DNA of 64,000 nucleotides from CAZJYI01 sp964550025 (GTDB taxonomy: Bacteria > Verrucomicrobiota > Kiritimatiellia > UBA8416 > CAYOBW01): the NCBI GenBank assembly GCA_964550025.1, contig CAZJYI010000044.1, positions 11,556-75,555 on the forward strand, written 5' to 3'. The notes below the pieces were generated by a model. That model was not told the origin of the DNA. It did no database searches and saw only the letters and a list, made by a program, of their open reading frames with translations. The position numbers were made by a program, and so were the translations under genes. Shown one piece after another: positions 1 through 8,167 of the stretch. Numbering within the stretch: the first letter of the stretch is position 1; each line of letters opens with the position of its first letter.

Positions 1-652
1 TCAGCTGATCCAGGAGCAGACGATCGTATTTTTCGAGGCTCGGACGGTGGTTCTCGGCGTCCTCCACCAGCAGCTTCTCGTGCCTGCGCTTGCAGAGCCC
101 CAGGAACAACGCGAGCAGAAACGTGCACAGCAACAGCCAGACGGAGATGGTCACGTCGTCGAACACGACGGCCCCGGCGATCGCGCGCAGCACGAAACCG
201 GCGGCGATGACGAAGATATCGACCAGGGCTACGCGTTTGAGCCAGAAGGAGTAGGCGAGTTGGATGGCGACATAGGTCCCGACGACGCGTGCGTAGTCAA
301 CCGACAGAGCGCAGGCGGCGCTCCCGCCGGCAACGAGGAGCAACACGGCACAGCTCCAGGCAACCGGAACGGGCACTACGCCGGCGGCAATGGGACGGTA
401 CTTCTTGATCGGGTGCAGCCGGTCGCTCTCGCGGTCGCGGATGTCGTTGACGATATAGATTCCGCTCGACACGAGGCAGAAGAGGAGGATGGCGGGCAAC
501 ACGACGATTCCGTCGGCGACGGTCAGGCGTTCGGCGCGGCTCTGGTCCCACAGGGCGAAGAAGAACGCGGCGCCGACGACGACATTCTTGCTCCACTGGT
601 TGGGGCGGAGCATGCGTACCATGCCGCGGGCCATGTTGTTCCCAGGATCCAC
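1..652 (-). CDS. UbiA-family decaprenyl-phosphate phosphoribosyltransferase (partial)
   Basis: The frame runs off the left edge, leaving about 217 N-terminal residues. This is an integral-membrane UbiA-superfamily prenyltransferase. LRPNQWSKNVVV near the N-terminus is followed by an Asp-rich motif, NDIRDRESDR, and then HPIKKYRPI. That combination is typical of DPPR synthases (Rv3806c type), which move 5-phosphoribose from PRPP to a polyprenyl phosphate at the inner membrane. Several hydrophobic segments follow. GTG at 652 has GAGGTGAT upstream; ATG at 634 is a weaker alternative. It lies 9 bp after a polyprenol-phosphate glycosyltransferase, so the pair probably makes lipid-linked sugar donors. 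Other UbiA transferases are less likely given the HPxKxxRPI tail. Confidence 0.82.
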   Translation of the reverse strand, partial: MDPGNNMARGMVRMLRPNQWSKNVVVGAAFFFALWDQSRAERLTVADGIVVLPAILLFCLVSSGIYIVNDIRDRESDRLHPIKKYRPIAAGVVPVPVAWSCAVLLLVAGGSAACALSVDYARVVGTYVAIQLAYSFWLKRVALVDIFVIAAGFVLRAIAGAVVFDDVTISVWLLLCTFLLALFLGLCKRRHEKLLVEDAENHRPSLEKYDRLLLDQL

Positions 653-661
653 TCGATCACC

Positions 662-1393
662 TCAATCTCTGGCATCGGGGCGACGCCTGAAACGGCAGCG
701 GAAGGCGAGCTTCCAGACGATCCGCAGCGCTTCCTTGAAGATCTCCGAGCTCATCTTCGAGTAGCCCGACCGGCGATCGACGAAGGTGATGGGGATTTCG
801 GCGATACGGAAGCCCTTCATCCAGGCCGTGTGCGACATTTCGACCTGGAACGAGTAACCGCTCGACTCGATCGAATCCAGGTCGATTTCGCTGAGGACCT
901 GGCGGCGGAAGCACTTGAACCCCCCGGTGGGGTCGGTCACGGGCATTCCGGTGATGAGGCGCACGTAGGTTGCGGCGCCCTTGCTGAGCATCAGCCGTCC
1001 CAGCGGCCAGTTGGTAATGCGGATGCCCTGGCAGTAGCGCGAGCCCAGAACCAGGTCGGCATTCTGGGCGGCGCGGATGAAGTTAGGCAACTCGGCCGGA
1101 TCGTGCGAGAAATCCGCGTCCATTTCGAAGATGTACTCGTATGCTCTTTCGAGGGCCCACTTGAAACCCGCGATGTAGGCGCGGCCCAAGCCCTGCTTGG
1201 CCTCCCTGTGCAAGACGTGGATACGGGGGTCCCCGGCGGCCATCTCATCGAGAATCTCGCCGGTGCCGTCGGGGGAGTTGTCGTCGACGAAGAGGATATC
1301 CGCATCGGAAAGATGCGTAAAGGCGGCGTTCGAGATGGGGCCGACGTTCTCCTTTTCGTCGTAGGTTGGAATGATCACCAGTCTGTCGTTCAT
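662..1393 (-). CDS. Polyprenol-monophosphomannose synthase-like GT2 glycosyltransferase
   Basis: This 243-residue soluble GT2 enzyme resembles dolichol-phosphate mannosyltransferase (DPM1). The N-terminus IIPTYDEKENV leads to the nucleotide-binding DDNSPDGT and the metal-binding MDADFSHDP. TDPTGGFKCF and the SGYSF segment are also typical of the DPM1 group. No C-terminal membrane domain is present, as in the soluble class. The family transfers a sugar, usually mannose from GDP-mannose, to a polyprenyl phosphate on the cytoplasmic face of the membrane. It lies 43 bp after the bifunctional-nuclease gene and just before the DPPR synthase gene. The sugar donor is inferred and could be glucose or another hexose. 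Confidence 0.88.
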   Translation of the reverse strand: MNDRLVIIPTYDEKENVGPISNAAFTHLSDADILFVDDNSPDGTGEILDEMAAGDPRIHVLHREAKQGLGRAYIAGFKWALERAYEYIFEMDADFSHDPAELPNFIRAAQNADLVLGSRYCQGIRITNWPLGRLMLSKGAATYVRLITGMPVTDPTGGFKCFRRQVLSEIDLDSIESSGYSFQVEMSHTAWMKGFRIAEIPITFVDRRSGYSKMSSEIFKEALRIVWKLAFRCRFRRRPDARD

Positions 1394-1435
1394 GGGCGGG
1401 ACTCTACCTAAAACACGTTCGGGAGCGCAAGCCCT

Positions 1436-2038
1436 TCAATTCCCGGTCTGCGAGCTCTTGATTTGCAGGATTTCGTCGCGCAACCGTGCGGCGTCTTCGT
1501 AGCGTTCGTCCGCCACGGCTTTGTCGAGGTCGCGCTCCAGGATCTCCAGTGGCGTCAAAGCAGGTTTCGCGCCGGTCATACTCTCTGCGTCGGCGGGGGT
1601 TTCACCGAGCGGCACTTCGGCGATGGGCTGCTCGGTGTCTTCATCTTCGAAGATGCGGCCGGCGCGCTCCATGACGGACTCGTCGATGAAGATCCTGGCG
1701 CCGACGCGCAACGCCAGCGCGATGGCGTCGCTGGGTCTTGAATCCATGGCCACTTCGCCGTCGCCCGTATCCATGATGAGCCGCGCGTAGAAGGTTCCCT
1801 CCCTCAGGTCGCAGACCTCGATGCGTTGCAGACGGCATTCCAGCCGGTCGAGGATGTTCTTGAGCAGGTCGTGGGTCAGCGGCCTTGGAATCTCGATCTT
1901 GTTCAGCCAGATGGCAATCGACTGTGCTTCCACGGCGCCGATGAAGATAGGCAGGGAACGCTCGTCGTCCTGTCCCTTCAGGAGCACGACAAAACCGGCA
2001 TTGGAAAGGAACAGTTGATCGACTCTCGCAGGGATCAT
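1436..2038 (-). CDS. Bifunctional nuclease (DUF151) domain protein with C-terminal UVR motif
   Basis: The 200-residue protein has an N-terminal BFN/DUF151 domain (about residues 5-130), with LPIFIGAVEAQSIA and SRPSDAIALALR as the most recognisable stretches. A short acidic linker leads to a UVR-type helical hairpin near the C-terminus (LDKAVADERYEDAARLRDEI). DUF151 proteins have been reported as nucleases, and the UVR motif mediates UvrB-UvrC type contacts. The actual role in this organism is unknown. The start has a GGAGGA Shine-Dalgarno 5 bp upstream and lies 10 bp after the citrate synthase stop, so the two are very likely co-transcribed. Confidence 0.9.
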   Translation of the reverse strand: MIPARVDQLFLSNAGFVVLLKGQDDERSLPIFIGAVEAQSIAIWLNKIEIPRPLTHDLLKNILDRLECRLQRIEVCDLREGTFYARLIMDTGDGEVAMDSRPSDAIALALRVGARIFIDESVMERAGRIFEDEDTEQPIAEVPLGETPADAESMTGAKPALTPLEILERDLDKAVADERYEDAARLRDEILQIKSSQTGN

Positions 2039-2048
2039 GATGTCCTCC

Positions 2049-3461
2049 CTATTTCCGGTTCTTTCCCCGCTTCTCCAACGGCACGTACTCTTCCCCGAAT
2101 GCGCCGACGTACCAGGCGCGGGGGCGGAAGATCCGGTTGTTCCGCAAGTACTCGAGCACGCGCGCCGACCATCCCGCCACCCGGCTCACGGCGAAGATGG
2201 GCGTGAACATCTCAGTCGGTATACCGAGGCAATCGTACACCAGGCCGGAGTAGAAGTCCACGTTGGGGAAGATCCCCTTTTCCTCAGAGAGCTCGGCAAT
2301 GACCAGTTCCTCCAGCGCGCGGGCCGTGCGCAGCAGCGGCAGCGTGTCACGGCTTCCACGGGCAAGGTGCACGGCCAGCGGGCCCAGCACGCGGGCCCTG
2401 GGATCGTAGGCCTTGTAGACCCGGTGACCGAACCCCATGATTTTGCGCTTCTGCCTCATGGCTTTGCGGAACCATGGCTCGGCGTTCCCGGCGTCCCCGA
2501 TCTCGTGCAACTGGTGCACCACCTGCTCGTTGGCCCCCCCGTGCAGCGGTCCGTTCAGCGCCGCTATGCCCGCGCCGACGGAGAAGTAGATGTCGGACAT
2601 GGTCGAGGCCACCACCATGGCCGCAAACGTGCTCGCGTTCATGCCGTGGTCGGCATGCAGAATAAGGGCCACGTCCATAATGCGCTCTTCTTCCGGGGTG
2701 GGGCGCTCCCCCGTCATCATGTAGAGGAAATTGGCCGCATGGCTCAATTCCGGATCCGGGTCGATAGGCAGCGCGTCCCGTCGCAGCCGCGCGACCGCGG
2801 CGGCAATGGTGGCCATTCCCGAGATGAGATGGATGCAGGCGTCGATGCCGCTGGCGTCGTCCGTCGGAACACCGGCTCCCTGGGGCCGGGCCCGCTTGCG
2901 CTTGCGAAACTCGTAGATGGCTCTGGCCTCCCCCATGGGGGGCGTCTCCATCGGGATCGAGTCCTCGTCCGAGGCGATGGCATCGGTGATGTCGGGCCGG
3001 GCCAGGTCGCTGTCGCGCCACGTCAGCCGCTGCCGCATGAAGTTGGTCCCGAGGCGCAAGGCCGCCATGGGAGACATCTCCTCGATCGGCACGCCCATGA
3101 TTCGGCGCAACGTGTTCGGCAGACGACGGGATGCCACAAGCTGCTGCTTGAAGCTCTCGAACTGCGATTCTGTCGGCAGCCGTCCGTGCAGCAGGAGATA
3201 GCAGACCTCTTCGAACGTCGAGTGCGCACAGAGGTCGAAGATGTCGTACCCCTGGTAGATGAGCTGCCCGTGAGTCCCGTTGACGTAGCCGATCTTCGTT
3301 TCGCAGGCTATGGCGCCTTCCAGGCCCGGGCCCACCGTGCAGGAGACCGGCCACTTGACTCGTTTGGGTGAGAGAGCGCCGCCCTGCCCTTTGGCCTCGT
3401 GCCTTGCCTTCTGTGCCGCGTCGAGTATCAACCGGCTGATATCATCGTTTGTTGTCGCCAT
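2049..3461 (-). CDS. gltA: Citrate synthase
   Basis: This 470-residue enzyme condenses acetyl-CoA with oxaloacetate to citrate. The three catalytic regions are intact: the first His in LHADHGMNAST, the second in GFGHRVYKAYDPRA, and the Asp in NVDFYSGLVYDCLG. The conserved early segment GTHGQLIYQGYDI is also present. The length is slightly above the usual 430 residues because of an N-terminal extension of about 40 residues and a KRGKNRK tail. ATG at 3461 has AGGAAG upstream. It is first in a minus-strand run with the nuclease-domain and polyprenol-sugar genes and is divergent from the ABC importer. A methylcitrate synthase activity cannot be excluded from sequence alone. Confidence 0.95.
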   Translation of the reverse strand: MATTNDDISRLILDAAQKARHEAKGQGGALSPKRVKWPVSCTVGPGLEGAIACETKIGYVNGTHGQLIYQGYDIFDLCAHSTFEEVCYLLLHGRLPTESQFESFKQQLVASRRLPNTLRRIMGVPIEEMSPMAALRLGTNFMRQRLTWRDSDLARPDITDAIASDEDSIPMETPPMGEARAIYEFRKRKRARPQGAGVPTDDASGIDACIHLISGMATIAAAVARLRRDALPIDPDPELSHAANFLYMMTGERPTPEEERIMDVALILHADHGMNASTFAAMVVASTMSDIYFSVGAGIAALNGPLHGGANEQVVHQLHEIGDAGNAEPWFRKAMRQKRKIMGFGHRVYKAYDPRARVLGPLAVHLARGSRDTLPLLRTARALEELVIAELSEEKGIFPNVDFYSGLVYDCLGIPTEMFTPIFAVSRVAGWSARVLEYLRNNRIFRPRAWYVGAFGEEYVPLEKRGKNRK

Positions 3462-3627
3462 GGCTATCGTCTTCCTCTGCGCCCCATCCGCGCGTGCTTT
3501 AATATCATCGCGGCAAACTATAGCACATTACCCGCCCCCCATGTCAGGCCAAAAACGACTGTTCATCGCGCACGCCTGGTGCTAGAGTTTGAAGCCTCAC
3601 GCCAGGGGGGCAGAGGTTGCCGGCGCT

Positions 3628-6306
3628 GTGCCGATGGAAATAGTTGTGAGATCAGCCATCAAGGAACTGGCATTGGAGGTCCGGTCGCAAGGCTGGGTTC
3701 GGGGTGCTTTCTGGGCCGTACTCGTGCTCACCGCGCTGTGGATTCTCGCCCCGCGACCGTCCGCCTCGCATCGGGATGGCGCCGTCGAAATCGTCTTCAT
3801 GGGACCTTCAGGGGATGATTGGACGGCCCTGGAAGATGCCATTCGCGAGTTCGAACGGCTGAGCCGCGCACGGCACGCGGTCGATCCCGATTACCCCGTC
3901 TACCGCATCGTGTCGGGCCAGAACGCCTCGCGCAACCAGACGGAGGACCCGACGCGTTTTCTGATTTCCCTGGCGGGCGGCATGCCGCCGGACGTGATCT
4001 TCTTCGATCGGTTCGCGATCAGCGAGTGGGCCGTACGGGGAGTCTTCACGCAGCTCGACGAGCTGGTGGCGCGCGACCAGCAGCGCTGGGACGAATGGAA
4101 GCTCAGCGGCGGTCCCCCGCCCTGGCCGGGAGCCGTCGAGGAAGGGCCGCGTGCGCAGGGCGCGATGTCGCTGGCCGCCGTTGAACCGATCCGTCGCGAG
4201 GACTTCTACGAGCCCTGCTGGGACGAGGCCGTCAGCCTCAATCCCATCACCGGGAAGGCGGGGCTCTTCGGGATCCCCAGCAACGCCGACAACCGCTGCC
4301 TGCTGTACAACAAGGACATTCTCATGCGGCACGGTTTCACCAACGCGCTCGGCGAGGCGCGCCCCCCCGCGTCCTGGGAAGAGCTCGAGGCAATGGCGCT
4401 CGCCATGACCGAGCGCGACGACAGGGGCCGGATCAAGACCATCGGCTTCATCCCCAACTACGGCAACTCGTGGCTCTACCTCTACGGATGGCAGGGAGGC
4501 GGGGAGTTCATGAGCCCGGACGGCCGCACGTGCACGTTGAACCACGACGGGATTGCCTACGCGCTGGATTTCATGACCCGCGTGTACGACGGCCTGGGAG
4601 GGGCCGAGGCGGTCAAGGCGTTCGAGAGCAGTTTCCAGGGGGGCGACCTGGACCCGTTCATCCTCGGCAAGGTCGCCATGAAGATCGACGGGAGCTGGCA
4701 GCTTGAGCCCCTGGCCCGTTACGGGCCCGATCTCGATTTCGGGACGGCCGCCCCGCCCATGCCGCAACGTGAGCTCGACAAGGGCCGCGCCCCGATTTCG
4801 TGGTGCGGAGGGTGGTCCTACGCGATCCCCTCGACGGCAAGGGAAAAGACGGGGGCGTGGGAGCTCATCCGTTTCCTCGTCAGTCAACGCGGCATCGAGA
4901 TCTTCCTGACGACGAAGAAGCTCACGGCCGAGAGCCAGGGACGCGTCTTTGTGCCGCGCCAGTTCCCGAACAAGGCCCAGAACGAGTGGATGTTCGACGC
5001 CTACGTCGAGGCCAACCCCATTATCCCCGAGCGGCTCAAACATGCCACGCGCGTGTTCAACGGACTGCTGCCGAACTCGTGCTACCGGCCGGTTACGCCG
5101 GTGGGGCAGAAGCTGTGGAACGCCCAGATCTGGGCCATGGACGACGCCATCTACCACAAGAAGACGGCACGCGAAGCGCTGGACTACTACACCGCCATCG
5201 TCCAGCGCGATCTCGATGCAATCCTAGATCCCCCGCAAGGGCCCAGGATCCGCGGATGGCGCTGGTTCATCGGGCTCTACGTCCTGGTGATTGTCGTGGG
5301 CATCGGCCTCATCTACCGCGCCGACACCAGCGGCGGCGAGCGACGGGGCAAGCTGAGTCGTTTTTCGCCGCTACGGCTTTTCGCGGGCGACGAGGACGCC
5401 GGCCCCTCGGTGACGGAGGGGCGCAAAGGGAGCTACTTCCGGTCGCAGTGGCGCGACGGCGTCATCTGCGCGTTGCCGTGGATTATCGGCTTCCTCGTGT
5501 TCACGGGCGGTCCCCTGCTGTTCTCCATTGTTATCAGTTTCTGCCGCTTTGACATCCTCAATCCCGCGGTGTGGGTGGGCATCGACAACTACAAGTTCAT
5601 GTTCGTGAAGGACGAGCTGTTCTGGAAATCGCTTTACAACACGGTCTTCATGGTCATGGGCATTCCCATCGGCATGGCCGTCAGCCTGGGCATTGCCATG
5701 CTGCTGAACCTGAAGGTGCGCGGCGTGGCCGTGTGGCGCACGTTTTTCTACCTGCCCAGCATCGTACCGGCGGTGGCGGCCAGTATTCTGTGGATGTGGA
5801 TCCTCAACCCGCAGAGCGGGCTTCTCAACGGGATGCTGGAGATGGTCGGTCTGTCGGGGTTGAACTGGCTTCAAGACGAGCATACGAGCAAATGGTCGCT
5901 GATCCTGATGGGGCTGTGGGCCGCCGGGGGGGGCATGATCATCTGGCTGGCGGGACTCAAGGGCATCGGCCAGGTATACTACGAAGCCGCCGCGATCGAC
6001 GGGGCCAACGCGTGGCAGCGGTTCTGGAAGATCACCATTCCGATGCTGACGCCCTACATTTTCTTCAATCTGATCATGGGGTTGATCGGCACGTTCCAGA
6101 TCTTCACCCAGGCGTTCATCATGACCCAGGGCGGTCCCGCAAACTCCACGCTGTTCTACGCGTACCACCTGTTCAACAACGCGTTCCGGTACCTGCACAT
6201 GGGGTATGCCGCCGCGATGGCCTGGTTCCTGTTTCTGATCGTGCTCTCGCTGACGGCGTTGCAGATGAAGCTGTCCAGGAAATGGGTGCACTATGAAGGG
6301 GAGTAA
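3628..6306 (+). CDS. ABC importer: solute-binding protein fused to MalF-type permease
   Basis: One polypeptide of about 890 residues joins two normally separate importer parts. An N-terminal membrane anchor (GAFWAVLVLTALWILAP) leads to a family-1 extracellular sugar-binding domain (about residues 50-535, with GGMPPDVIFFDRFAISEWA and WCGGWSYAIPSTAREK). A second membrane segment (WFIGLYVLVIVVGIGLIY) and a basic cytosolic linker follow, then a six-segment MalF-type permease with the EAA loop (YEAAAIDGANAWQRFWKIT). The topology is consistent: the binding domain would be tethered in the periplasm. Start is GTG 3628 or ATG 3634; an AGAGG lies 11 bp before the GTG. The second permease follows after a repeat. 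No ATPase of the MalK type is in the window. Confidence 0.9.
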   Translation: MPMEIVVRSAIKELALEVRSQGWVRGAFWAVLVLTALWILAPRPSASHRDGAVEIVFMGPSGDDWTALEDAIREFERLSRARHAVDPDYPVYRIVSGQNASRNQTEDPTRFLISLAGGMPPDVIFFDRFAISEWAVRGVFTQLDELVARDQQRWDEWKLSGGPPPWPGAVEEGPRAQGAMSLAAVEPIRREDFYEPCWDEAVSLNPITGKAGLFGIPSNADNRCLLYNKDILMRHGFTNALGEARPPASWEELEAMALAMTERDDRGRIKTIGFIPNYGNSWLYLYGWQGGGEFMSPDGRTCTLNHDGIAYALDFMTRVYDGLGGAEAVKAFESSFQGGDLDPFILGKVAMKIDGSWQLEPLARYGPDLDFGTAAPPMPQRELDKGRAPISWCGGWSYAIPSTAREKTGAWELIRFLVSQRGIEIFLTTKKLTAESQGRVFVPRQFPNKAQNEWMFDAYVEANPIIPERLKHATRVFNGLLPNSCYRPVTPVGQKLWNAQIWAMDDAIYHKKTAREALDYYTAIVQRDLDAILDPPQGPRIRGWRWFIGLYVLVIVVGIGLIYRADTSGGERRGKLSRFSPLRLFAGDEDAGPSVTEGRKGSYFRSQWRDGVICALPWIIGFLVFTGGPLLFSIVISFCRFDILNPAVWVGIDNYKFMFVKDELFWKSLYNTVFMVMGIPIGMAVSLGIAMLLNLKVRGVAVWRTFFYLPSIVPAVAASILWMWILNPQSGLLNGMLEMVGLSGLNWLQDEHTSKWSLILMGLWAAGGGMIIWLAGLKGIGQVYYEAAAIDGANAWQRFWKITIPMLTPYIFFNLIMGLIGTFQIFTQAFIMTQGGPANSTLFYAYHLFNNAFRYLHMGYAAAMAWFLFLIVLSLTALQMKLSRKWVHYEGE

Positions 6307-6324
6307 GAGGAGAATGGCGGATGC

Positions 6325-6440
6325 CAAATCTCAAATTTCAAATTGCAGATCTCAGATCTCAGATTTCAGATTTCAGATTTCAGATTTCAGAGTGGAGATT
6401 TCAGAGTGGAGATTTCTGAGATTTGAAATCTGAGATTTGC
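6325..6440. repeat. AATCTGA-type word repeat, block 1 (with inverted ends)
   Basis: About 116 bp made almost entirely of variants of CAGATTTCAGATTT and its complement, lying between the two permease genes. The two ends are inverted copies of each other (CAAATCTCAAATTTCAAAT on the left, ATTTGAAATCTGAGATTTG on the right), so the block can fold into a hairpin. A short internal direct repeat reads AGTGGAGATTTC. The same word family recurs at 12611, 20584, 21670, 32410 and 60716. Its low-complexity AT-rich composition contrasts with the GC-rich genes around it. Confidence 0.9.
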
Positions 6441-6454
6441 CACTATTCCAGGAC

Positions 6455-8161
6455 ATGAAGAACGACGCACACAAACAGGCCTCCCGTCAGCGCACCGCCC
6501 GGCGTGCGGCCGAGGTGGGCAGGATACTCCTCATCTACGGTCTGCTCATCGGCGGTTCCATCGTCTTCGTCCTGCCCTTTCTGTGGATGCTCGGGACGAG
6601 CTTCAAAGTCGACCGCGAGATGTTCTCTGAGGGGATCACCATCTTTCCCATGCGCCCCGTTCCCGCCACCGCCTCGCCGTACCTGGACAGCCGCTACTTC
6701 AAGGCGGCCGACGCCAAGCGCTTTGTGCGCTGCCGCGCGCCGCTCGCGGATGCCCTCCGCGCCCGCGAACTACCCCTGCCGGACTACACCTTCGGTCGCG
6801 AGAACGCTGTCGACATCCTGCTTCCCGGGGTCTTCAAGAGAATCGCCGGCCGCATGCCGAATGCGCTGTGGGACGCGGACGATGACACCCTCGGCCGGGA
6901 AGTGGCGTCGCGCCTGACCGACGAAGGCATCGCCGATGCTTCGCGGCAGGTCCTGAGGCGCCTGACGCTCGGGTCGGTGCGCGTGCGCAGCGCGGACCTC
7001 CAGGAGCGCGACGTCACGGTCGGCGTGCCGCAGTCGCGCTTCTGGGAGTTGGAAAGCGACACCGACGCGCGTCTCGTGGACATCGAAGCCGCGGGAGCGC
7101 CGCAGGCGGATCTCGTGTACGACTTCGGGGAGGGCGGCAAAACCATCCGCCTGAGCCGGACCATCGACCTCCCGTTCAAAGCCGACCGCCTTTTCCGTAT
7201 CCAGGTCTCCCTGCGCCCGGATGATTCCTGGCACGGCGTCCGGTTCTACGTCGAAAAGAACGGCAAGCGCTACGAGGGCATGCGGCCCGAGTACATGGGG
7301 AATTTCTTCTGGAGTGTCGTTACGCTGCAGGAATATGGCCCGGATGACGCATCGGACGCCAACAAGATCCGCCTATGGATTCCGTACAGGGAAGTCGACG
7401 CCGGGCCGCAATACGACCACGGGGAGAATCGCGTCCGGCTCACGATGGTGATGCGCCGCAGCTCCCCGGCGATCGCATGGTGGGCGAAGTGCAAACGGAA
7501 CTATCGCGGCGCTCTGGACTACGTTCCGTTCTGGCGCTACGCGGCCACCAGCGTGTTCCTGGTGGTGCTCAACATCATCGGCAACATCTTTGCCTGTTCG
7601 CTTGTTGCCTACAGCTTTGCGCGACTGCAGTGGCCGGGACGCAACGCCTGTTTCGGACTGATGCTGGCGACGCTGATGATTCCTCCGCAGGTGACCATGA
7701 TCCCCTACTTCCTCATTATCAAGCAGCTTGGATGGTACAACTCGCTGCGCCCCCTGTGGGTGATCAGTTTCTTCGGCAACGCCTTCAACATCTTCCTGCT
7801 GCGCCAGTTCATGAAAGGCATCCCTCGCGACCTGGAGGACGCGGCGAGGATCGACGGCTGCAACTTTCTTCAGATCTACTGGTACGTCATCATGCCGCTC
7901 ATCAAGCCGACACTGGCCTGTATCGCCATCTTCACCTTCATGGCCGTGTGGAATGACTTCATGGGACCGTTGATCTACCTGAACGATCAGAGGCTCTACC
8001 CCCTGTCGCTGGGACTCTATGCTTTCAATGTGCAAGCCGGCAGCAACTACGGCATGATGATGGCGGGGGCGCTGATGATGACCCTGCCGGTCATCGTGAT
8101 CTTCTTCTTCGCCCAGAAGTACTTCATCCAGGGCGTGACGCTGACGGGAATGAAAGGATAG
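6455..8161 (+). CDS. MalG-type ABC importer permease with large extra domain
   Basis: This 568-residue inner-membrane permease is about twice the usual MalG length (about 280). The first membrane segment (ILLIYGLLIGGSIVFVLPFLWM) is followed by an insertion of roughly 270 residues with no obvious hydrophobic stretch. The remaining five segments and the EAA loop (EDAARIDGCNFLQIYWYVIM) come after it. The insertion lies where the first periplasmic loop belongs, so it is inferred to be periplasmic. I do not recognise its fold; it is rich in charged residues and may contact the binding domain fused to the partner permease. ATG 6455 has CAGGA upstream; an in-frame TTG at 6437 lies in the repeat. The kinase gene follows within 6 bp. 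Confidence 0.9.
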   Translation: MKNDAHKQASRQRTARRAAEVGRILLIYGLLIGGSIVFVLPFLWMLGTSFKVDREMFSEGITIFPMRPVPATASPYLDSRYFKAADAKRFVRCRAPLADALRARELPLPDYTFGRENAVDILLPGVFKRIAGRMPNALWDADDDTLGREVASRLTDEGIADASRQVLRRLTLGSVRVRSADLQERDVTVGVPQSRFWELESDTDARLVDIEAAGAPQADLVYDFGEGGKTIRLSRTIDLPFKADRLFRIQVSLRPDDSWHGVRFYVEKNGKRYEGMRPEYMGNFFWSVVTLQEYGPDDASDANKIRLWIPYREVDAGPQYDHGENRVRLTMVMRRSSPAIAWWAKCKRNYRGALDYVPFWRYAATSVFLVVLNIIGNIFACSLVAYSFARLQWPGRNACFGLMLATLMIPPQVTMIPYFLIIKQLGWYNSLRPLWVISFFGNAFNIFLLRQFMKGIPRDLEDAARIDGCNFLQIYWYVIMPLIKPTLACIAIFTFMAVWNDFMGPLIYLNDQRLYPLSLGLYAFNVQAGSNYGMMMAGALMMTLPVIVIFFFAQKYFIQGVTLTGMKG

Positions 8162-8167
8162 AAGCAC

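Noticed and set aside
47..1411. Long open frame on the plus strand opposite the DPPR synthase and glycosyltransferase
   Set aside because: It is antisense to two clear families, has a composition typical of reverse frames in GC-rich genes, and matches nothing. The same applies to antisense frames opposite gltA, E1, nrdD and ilvB.
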